Source: Chryseobacterium balustinum
GTDB taxonomy: Bacteria > Bacteroidota > Bacteroidia > Flavobacteriales > Weeksellaceae
Reading direction: 5' to 3'
DNA: 64,000 bases
Assembly: GCF_900168205.1 (NCBI RefSeq)
Contig: NZ_FUZE01000008.1
Location: 1 to 64,000 of the forward strand
Part shown: piece by piece, positions 59,492 to 64,000 of the stretch
Layout of the letters: each line of letters opens with the position of its first letter
Position numbering within the stretch: position 1 is the first letter of the stretch
The notes under the pieces: model-generated
Database searches by the model: none
Told to the model about the DNA's origin: nothing
What the model saw: only the letters and a program-made list of their open reading frames with translations
Translations under genes and position numbers: made by a program

Positions 59492-61987
59492 ATGGGAGTA
59501 CTTGTTACCAACGAGACAGTAAAGCAACTGTTTCATATTGCACAGTCAATTGCCAGAGAAAACTACAACGCCACGTATAGCGGTCCGCATATTTTGCAGG
59601 CTTTAATGCATAAAGATATCGGCTTAAATGAGTTTCTGAAAACTATAGATAAAGATCCGGGATATTTTTATGAATGGGCAGATGTCCGCATCGAAGATTA
59701 TCCTAAAACTACTCATCTTCCGGCAGAAGTTGGAGAGGGAGAGTTTGTAGATCAGATTTTGGAAGAAGCAGATGATATTCGTTTAAAGCTTGGTTTAGAT
59801 GAGATTACTCCGATTTGTATTCTTACAGCGATTGTAAAACCGCAGGTTGCTTTTACATTACAACAGTTAAAATCACTTCCTTTAAGAGAGCACGAAATTT
59901 TTAATTTATATAGAAAAGATACTCCTTTTGCTGCTTCAGATAACGGCGATATTTCATCTCTATTTGGAGGTTCTTCAGACTTTTCAGATTCTTCTTTTCC
60001 TTCGATTAAAAGTTACTGTATTGACCGAACGGTACAAGCGAGAAACGGGGATATAGAAAATATTATAGGTAGGGATAAAGAGCTCAGAATGTTGATGGAA
60101 ATTCTTTGCCGTAGAAGCAAGCCCAATGTAATTATTGTGGGTGAACCGGGTGTTGGGAAAACCGCTTTGGTAGAAGGCTTTGCAACAGAAATTACCAAAG
60201 GAAATGTTCCTGAAATGTTAAAAAATGCAACTTTGCTGGAATTAGACACTGGAGCTCTATTAGCTGGGACTTCTTATAAAGGTGAAATTGAAGACCGTCT
60301 GAAAAAAGTAATCAACGAATGCAAAAAAATTGAAAAAGCAGTTTTATTTATTGATGAAATTCACACGCTTTTAGATCCAAAAGGAAGCATCGGAAATATC
60401 GGAAATATTCTTAAACCAGAATTGGCAAGAGGTGAGATTACCGTAATTGGAGCGACTACTCAGGAAGAATACAGAAAGATTATTGAGCCTGAACAAGCTT
60501 TTAACAGGCGTTTTGAAGTGTTGACAGTGCTTGAGCCAGATGAAAAGACCTGCGTGAAAATGATCGATGTTTTACTGGATGGCTATAAAAAACACCACGG
60601 TATTGAAGTTGAAAAAACCGCAATTCGCGAATGTGTACGTTTGGCAAAGCGCTACGCGAAAGGTAAAAAACTTCCCGATGCAGCGATTGATCTTTTAGAC
60701 CGAACAATGGCGGCAATCAAAATGCTCGACGAACTTTCTGAAAAAGAACTCGAAAGCTGGAAAGAAATCTATGAAAATATTTTAAAAGAAGAATATTTTG
60801 ATGATAAAGATAAAGCCGATGAATTGATTTGGAATTACAATTTATTAAGAGATAAAATCAGTCCTATTTTGTGGGGCTCTTTAAGTGAGCAACCACAAAT
60901 TGATAACTCGATGCCGATAGAATCAATTCAAAAAATAATAGAAGATACCTATTCTGAACTTTTAGAACATGCAGCTATAAAAAGAGAAAAAGTAGACCGT
61001 TTGGAATTGGCGGCGGTAATGGCCGCAAAAACCAATATTCCTATCGGGAAAATTCAGGCTCAGGAAAAAGAAAAACTTCTGAATATGGAAGGTCTTCTAA
61101 TGAATAGAGTTGTAGGTCAGGATCATGCTTTGAAAATACTTTCAGATGCCATTGTTGAAAACCGAAGCGGTCTAAATAAACCAGGGCAACCCATTGGATC
61201 ATTCTTCCTTTTAGGACCAACCGGAACCGGAAAAACAGAATTGGCAAAATCGATGGCAGAATTGCTTTTCAACGATGAAAAAGCGATGGTGCGTTTCGAT
61301 ATGTCGGAATTTAAAGAAGAACATTCTGCAGCTCTTTTATACGGAGCGCCTCCAGGTTACGTAGGTTACGAAGAAGGTGGAATGTTGGTGAATAAAATCA
61401 GACAACAACCTTACACCGTAGTTTTATTTGATGAAATTGAAAAAGCGCATCACTCAGTTTTTGATGTGTTTTTACAGATTATGGACGAAGGAAAAGTTCA
61501 TGATAAGCTTGGAAAAGAAGGAGACTTCAGCAACGCTTTGATTTTGTTTACTTCAAATATCGGAAGCGAAGAAATTGTAAAACAGTTTGAAGAAGGAAAG
61601 ATTCCGGAATCGAATTCTTTGATGCAGATAATGTCGAATTCTGGAAAATTCAGACCCGAATTTTTGGCGAGAATTACAGAAATTATTCCATTTGCACCGA
61701 TTACAGAATCGATTGCTGAAAGAATCTTTAATATTCAGTTAAAATCACTTCATAACTCATTAACAAGATTGGGAATGAGCTTGAAAATTAGTGATGAAGC
61801 TGTGAAAAATTTAGCCTTAAACGGATTCAGCAGTAAATATGGAGCAAGGCAGATTTCCGGGGTGATTAGATCGCAATTGGCAAGACCTATTTCGAAAATG
61901 ATTGTAAGGGAAGAAGTGAAAGCCGGACAAAACCTTTCGGTAGACTGGAATGCCGAGGAAGAAAAAATCAGTTGGAAAGTAGATTAA
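59492..61987 (+). CDS. ClpA/ClpC/TssH-type AAA+ ATPase
   Basis: An 831-residue Hsp100 protein. A Clp N-domain (about 1-140) begins VTNETVKQLFHIAQSIARENYNA. The first ATPase domain has Walker A GEPGVGKT (217-224) and DEIH; a short helical middle region follows, not the long coiled coil of ClpB. The second has GPTGTGKT (575-582), DEIEKAHHSVFD and GARQISGVIRSQLARPI. The IGF/L ClpP loop is not obvious, so it need not feed ClpP. An alternative is TssH (ClpV) of a T6SS subtype iii, because a lytic transglycosylase follows 70 bases later, but no other T6SS gene is in view. Confidence 0.82.
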   Translation: MGVLVTNETVKQLFHIAQSIARENYNATYSGPHILQALMHKDIGLNEFLKTIDKDPGYFYEWADVRIEDYPKTTHLPAEVGEGEFVDQILEEADDIRLKLGLDEITPICILTAIVKPQVAFTLQQLKSLPLREHEIFNLYRKDTPFAASDNGDISSLFGGSSDFSDSSFPSIKSYCIDRTVQARNGDIENIIGRDKELRMLMEILCRRSKPNVIIVGEPGVGKTALVEGFATEITKGNVPEMLKNATLLELDTGALLAGTSYKGEIEDRLKKVINECKKIEKAVLFIDEIHTLLDPKGSIGNIGNILKPELARGEITVIGATTQEEYRKIIEPEQAFNRRFEVLTVLEPDEKTCVKMIDVLLDGYKKHHGIEVEKTAIRECVRLAKRYAKGKKLPDAAIDLLDRTMAAIKMLDELSEKELESWKEIYENILKEEYFDDKDKADELIWNYNLLRDKISPILWGSLSEQPQIDNSMPIESIQKIIEDTYSELLEHAAIKREKVDRLELAAVMAAKTNIPIGKIQAQEKEKLLNMEGLLMNRVVGQDHALKILSDAIVENRSGLNKPGQPIGSFFLLGPTGTGKTELAKSMAELLFNDEKAMVRFDMSEFKEEHSAALLYGAPPGYVGYEEGGMLVNKIRQQPYTVVLFDEIEKAHHSVFDVFLQIMDEGKVHDKLGKEGDFSNALILFTSNIGSEEIVKQFEEGKIPESNSLMQIMSNSGKFRPEFLARITEIIPFAPITESIAERIFNIQLKSLHNSLTRLGMSLKISDEAVKNLALNGFSSKYGARQISGVIRSQLARPISKMIVREEVKAGQNLSVDWNAEEEKISWKVD

Positions 61988-62056
61988 TTGTTGCTCAATC
62001 GGAAATGAAATTTTGAAAAAAACGTCTTTACGATTGAGTAGCTTTACACAAATAAA

Positions 62057-62905
62057 ATGAAAACAAATCTCAAAAAAATTATTGTATCAGCACTGTTCCT
62101 GAGTTGTTCACATTTTGTGAATGCGCAGTTTCTTGCAGCTTCAGACACCTCCGAAAGCAGTGTGAGAAAATACAAGAATATCATAGAAGCCAACAAGGAA
62201 ATTGTAACTTTTATCGAATTTTCTATGGTTGAAAAAGGGTTACCAAAGCATTTGAGAAATTTAGCTTTAATAGAATCTCATTTTAACCGGAACATTACTT
62301 CAAGCGCAGGTGCAGTGGGAGTTTGGCAGTTTATGACCGCTCATGCCAATCAGTACGGTTTAACTGAAGACCGAAGAAATGACTTGTACAGAAGTACAAA
62401 GACGGCAGCCGTTTCATTGAAAAATCTGTATAAAAAATACAATAATTGGATAACGGTTGTTGCTGCCTATAATTGTGGAGAAGGAAATATAGCCAAAGCA
62501 ATGCAGGTAGCAAACTCTACACAATATCATGTTTTTTCTAAATATTTACCTGCGGAAACGATCAATCATGTCAAGAAATATCTCAATGCATGTTACGCAA
62601 CCGGTGAGCTTTCTGCTGTTTTGGCAAATTACAACGATGCAAGAACAATGTCTCTTCTGAATTCAAGAACGACAAATTCTCAGGAAATAGCTTTGTCGGA
62701 AACGGAAATTAATGCGGGATTTAAGCTGGGTATAATTGCTGAAGAATTAAAAATTGATATGAATGATCTCTTGGGTTGGAACCCTGAAATTGTAAGCACT
62801 TTAGAGAACGATGGAGAAAGCAAACTCTTTCTTCCTACCGATTTAATGCCTGATTTCTTAATGAAAAAAAATGCAATTCTCTCTAAGTCGATACGTACAA
62901 AATAA
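62057..62905 (+). CDS. Lytic murein transglycosylase (MltD-like)
   Basis: A 282-residue exported enzyme that cleaves peptidoglycan glycan strands. Signal about 1-24 (VNAQ). The SLT domain has LRNLALIESHFN with the catalytic Glu73, SSAGAVGVWQFMTAHA (about 82-97) and AAYNCGEGNIAKAM. The C-terminal 70 residues (AGFKLGIIAEELKIDMNDLLGWNPEI) resemble a LysM-like domain. Same direction as the AAA+ gene with a 70-base gap; a shared operon is likely. Confidence 0.88.
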   Translation: MKTNLKKIIVSALFLSCSHFVNAQFLAASDTSESSVRKYKNIIEANKEIVTFIEFSMVEKGLPKHLRNLALIESHFNRNITSSAGAVGVWQFMTAHANQYGLTEDRRNDLYRSTKTAAVSLKNLYKKYNNWITVVAAYNCGEGNIAKAMQVANSTQYHVFSKYLPAETINHVKKYLNACYATGELSAVLANYNDARTMSLLNSRTTNSQEIALSETEINAGFKLGIIAEELKIDMNDLLGWNPEIVSTLENDGESKLFLPTDLMPDFLMKKNAILSKSIRTK

Positions 62906-62967
62906 TTTAAAATTAAATTCTTTTCATGTTCTATTAAAGAAGATTCTATCAAGTTATCAATCAATAT

Positions 62968-63003
62968 AAAAAGACCGAAACTCATCAAGTTTCGGTCTTT
63001 TTT
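62968..63003. terminator. Bidirectional terminator between transglycosylase and antiporter genes
   Basis: A perfect 15-bp stem (AAAAAGACCGAAACT / AGTTTCGGTCTTTTT) with a 5-base loop. Serves both convergent genes. Same AGACCGA core as the terminator at 55263. Confidence 0.9.
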
Positions 63004-63037
63004 AAAATATCAATATCTAAATTTATGAAAATTATTT

Positions 63038-64000
63038 TTAAGGATTTGAGATAATCAATGTTGATGGAATATCTGATAGCCAAAGACTTTTAGAATCGAT
63101 CAAACCTCTCCAGCTTTTTTTGCTGATTAACATTAAATCTTGGGACTGTAAAAACTCCTTTTCAATTTGTTTTTCGTTATATAAAGTGATGTGGTTGGGT
63201 GCAACCTGTTCGATGCTTCTGATGAGCTCTTTCACTTCGATATTGTTTCTGATTTGTCCAGCAACATCCAAAATAATAATCTGTGAATTGTTATTGTTAA
63301 TCAGTCTTTTTGCATATTCAAGCAAATAAAAATCACTTAAATTAAAGATAGGAATGAATACTCTATCTGCCGAATTAAAGTCTCTGTCTACCAAAACTCC
63401 GACAGGAATATTGGTGTTATCTAAAATCTGCAAAGTAGAATCGTCGAATGGCGAATTGTTGAAAATATTACTTTTTCCTTTTACGGTGTTCAATAATTTT
63501 TCAGGATTAATGATTTTTGTGGTGAAACCTAAAAGTCTTCCAAGCAAACTTCCTTCGTACATTGATTTTCCGAGCATAATCAAAAGGAGATCATAATTTC
63601 CTTTGTTCGAAATATTCGTCAGATCATTTTCAATATCTGTAGAAGCTTTGAAAAGGGTAGTTACCTCAAGCTGAAGTTCCTGCGAAGTTTCAATCACATT
63701 TTTAAACTGTTCTTTTTCAAAATCTTCAATGTCAAAAGCGTGTAATTCGTCAACAGGAGCGATATTCATTGCGGTTACGCTTTTGTTGCCATTCATTTTA
63801 TGCGTAAGATTATCGGCAAGCTTCAGTAATGTACTTCCTGACTCCGGAGTTTCAAAAGATAAAAGAACCCTGTATTTTGAATCGTTTTCATCATGTTCCT
63901 CTTCTTCAAGTGACGATTTTTTGCCTTTAAAAAAATAATTAATAATGTCAAGACAAGGTCCCGTCATAAAGGTGGTGAATAACGCCATGATGACCAACAT
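63038..64000 (-). CDS. Kef-type cation:proton antiporter, C-terminal part (cut by window edge)
   Basis: The last 320 residues visible. The first residues (MLVIMALFTTFMTGPCLDII) are the end of a CPA2 sodium/hydrogen-exchanger domain, so the true start and most of the membrane part lie beyond 64000. The rest is soluble, with two universal-stress-like halves: KYRVLLSFETPESGSTLLKLAD and FIPIFNLSDFYLLEYAKRLINN. These C-terminal domains gate the antiporter. Ion specificity cannot be told from this part. Confidence 0.85.
   Translation of the reverse strand: MLVIMALFTTFMTGPCLDIINYFFKGKKSSLEEEEHDENDSKYRVLLSFETPESGSTLLKLADNLTHKMNGNKSVTAMNIAPVDELHAFDIEDFEKEQFKNVIETSQELQLEVTTLFKASTDIENDLTNISNKGNYDLLLIMLGKSMYEGSLLGRLLGFTTKIINPEKLLNTVKGKSNIFNNSPFDDSTLQILDNTNIPVGVLVDRDFNSADRVFIPIFNLSDFYLLEYAKRLINNNNSQIIILDVAGQIRNNIEVKELIRSIEQVAPNHITLYNEKQIEKEFLQSQDLMLISKKSWRGLIDSKSLWLSDIPSTLIISNP

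Overview
The window reads as chromosomal DNA of a flavobacterium, most likely Chryseobacterium or a close Weeksellaceae relative. Support comes from the AT-rich composition, a SusC/SusD pair, the gliding genes gldB and gldC, type A and type B T9SS sorting domains, a PafA-type phosphatase whose active-site residues align at a constant offset with the Elizabethkingia enzyme, and promoters of the flavobacterial form (TTG, about 19 bases, TAnnTTTG). No rRNA, tRNA, prophage or CRISPR array was seen. The genus is an inference from gene content.

Layout. 1-3180 (minus): thiamine salvage operon thiM-thiE-thiD-tenA behind a TPP riboswitch. 3265-3676: stand-alone receiver-domain regulator. 4095-8541: orphan SusC/SusD nutrient-uptake pair. 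9605-12377: nucleoid-associated protein and RDD membrane protein. 12536-15406: bacteriophytochrome histidine kinase with its biliverdin-making heme oxygenase. 15512-16438: malate dehydrogenase. 16513-18987 (minus): frameshifted membrane gene, lipoprotein and TIGR04222/GRDP-like membrane protein. 19071-20449: thioredoxin-reductase-like flavoprotein divergent from a Fur-family regulator, with an operator-like palindrome between them. 20506-24931: lipoprotein, S41 protease and PafA phosphatase. 24946-27984 (minus): twin hairpins, barstar, barnase, nadE and two GNAT acetyltransferases. 28104-33049: gldB, gldC, a trans-sulfuration enzyme, GNAT, DinB, a REP-associated transposase (RAYT) inside four palindromes, and tsaC. 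33093-40904: T9SS-exported propeller protein, tRNA nucleotidyltransferase, and an uncharacterised secreted pair. 40969-44088 (minus): cobalamin riboswitch, BtuB receptor and a BtuG-like propeller lipoprotein. 44332-52681: cdd, old yellow enzyme, DUF2752/CCC membrane proteins, DUF3267 protein, MFS, CPBP protease, rdgB, rnz, a TIGR02757 protein and a heptad-repeat membrane protein. 52874-59012: two tandem choice-of-anchor L exoproteins. 59492-62905: ClpC/TssH-like AAA+ ATPase and lytic transglycosylase. 63038-64000: C-terminal part of a Kef-type antiporter, cut by the window edge.

How it fits together. Two riboswitch regulons (TPP, cobalamin) scavenge vitamins. SusCD, BtuB/BtuG, PafA and the T9SS cargo make an outer surface suited to taking up polymers, phosphate and cofactors. 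Phytochrome and heme oxygenase form a self-sufficient red-light sensor.

The accessory interest is mainly in repeats: the RAYT with its palindromes, a second dispersed inverted-repeat family with two recognisable copies sitting on stop codons (26020-26094 and 31279-31350), a GGTTAA array that begins with the rdgB stop codon, and a 21-bp coding repeat giving a heptad coiled coil. I did not find a clearly new multi-gene defence or biosynthetic system. The most system-like candidates are the RAYT/REP unit, the membrane-anchored barnase with its barstar, and the uncharacterised secreted pair at 37559-40904.
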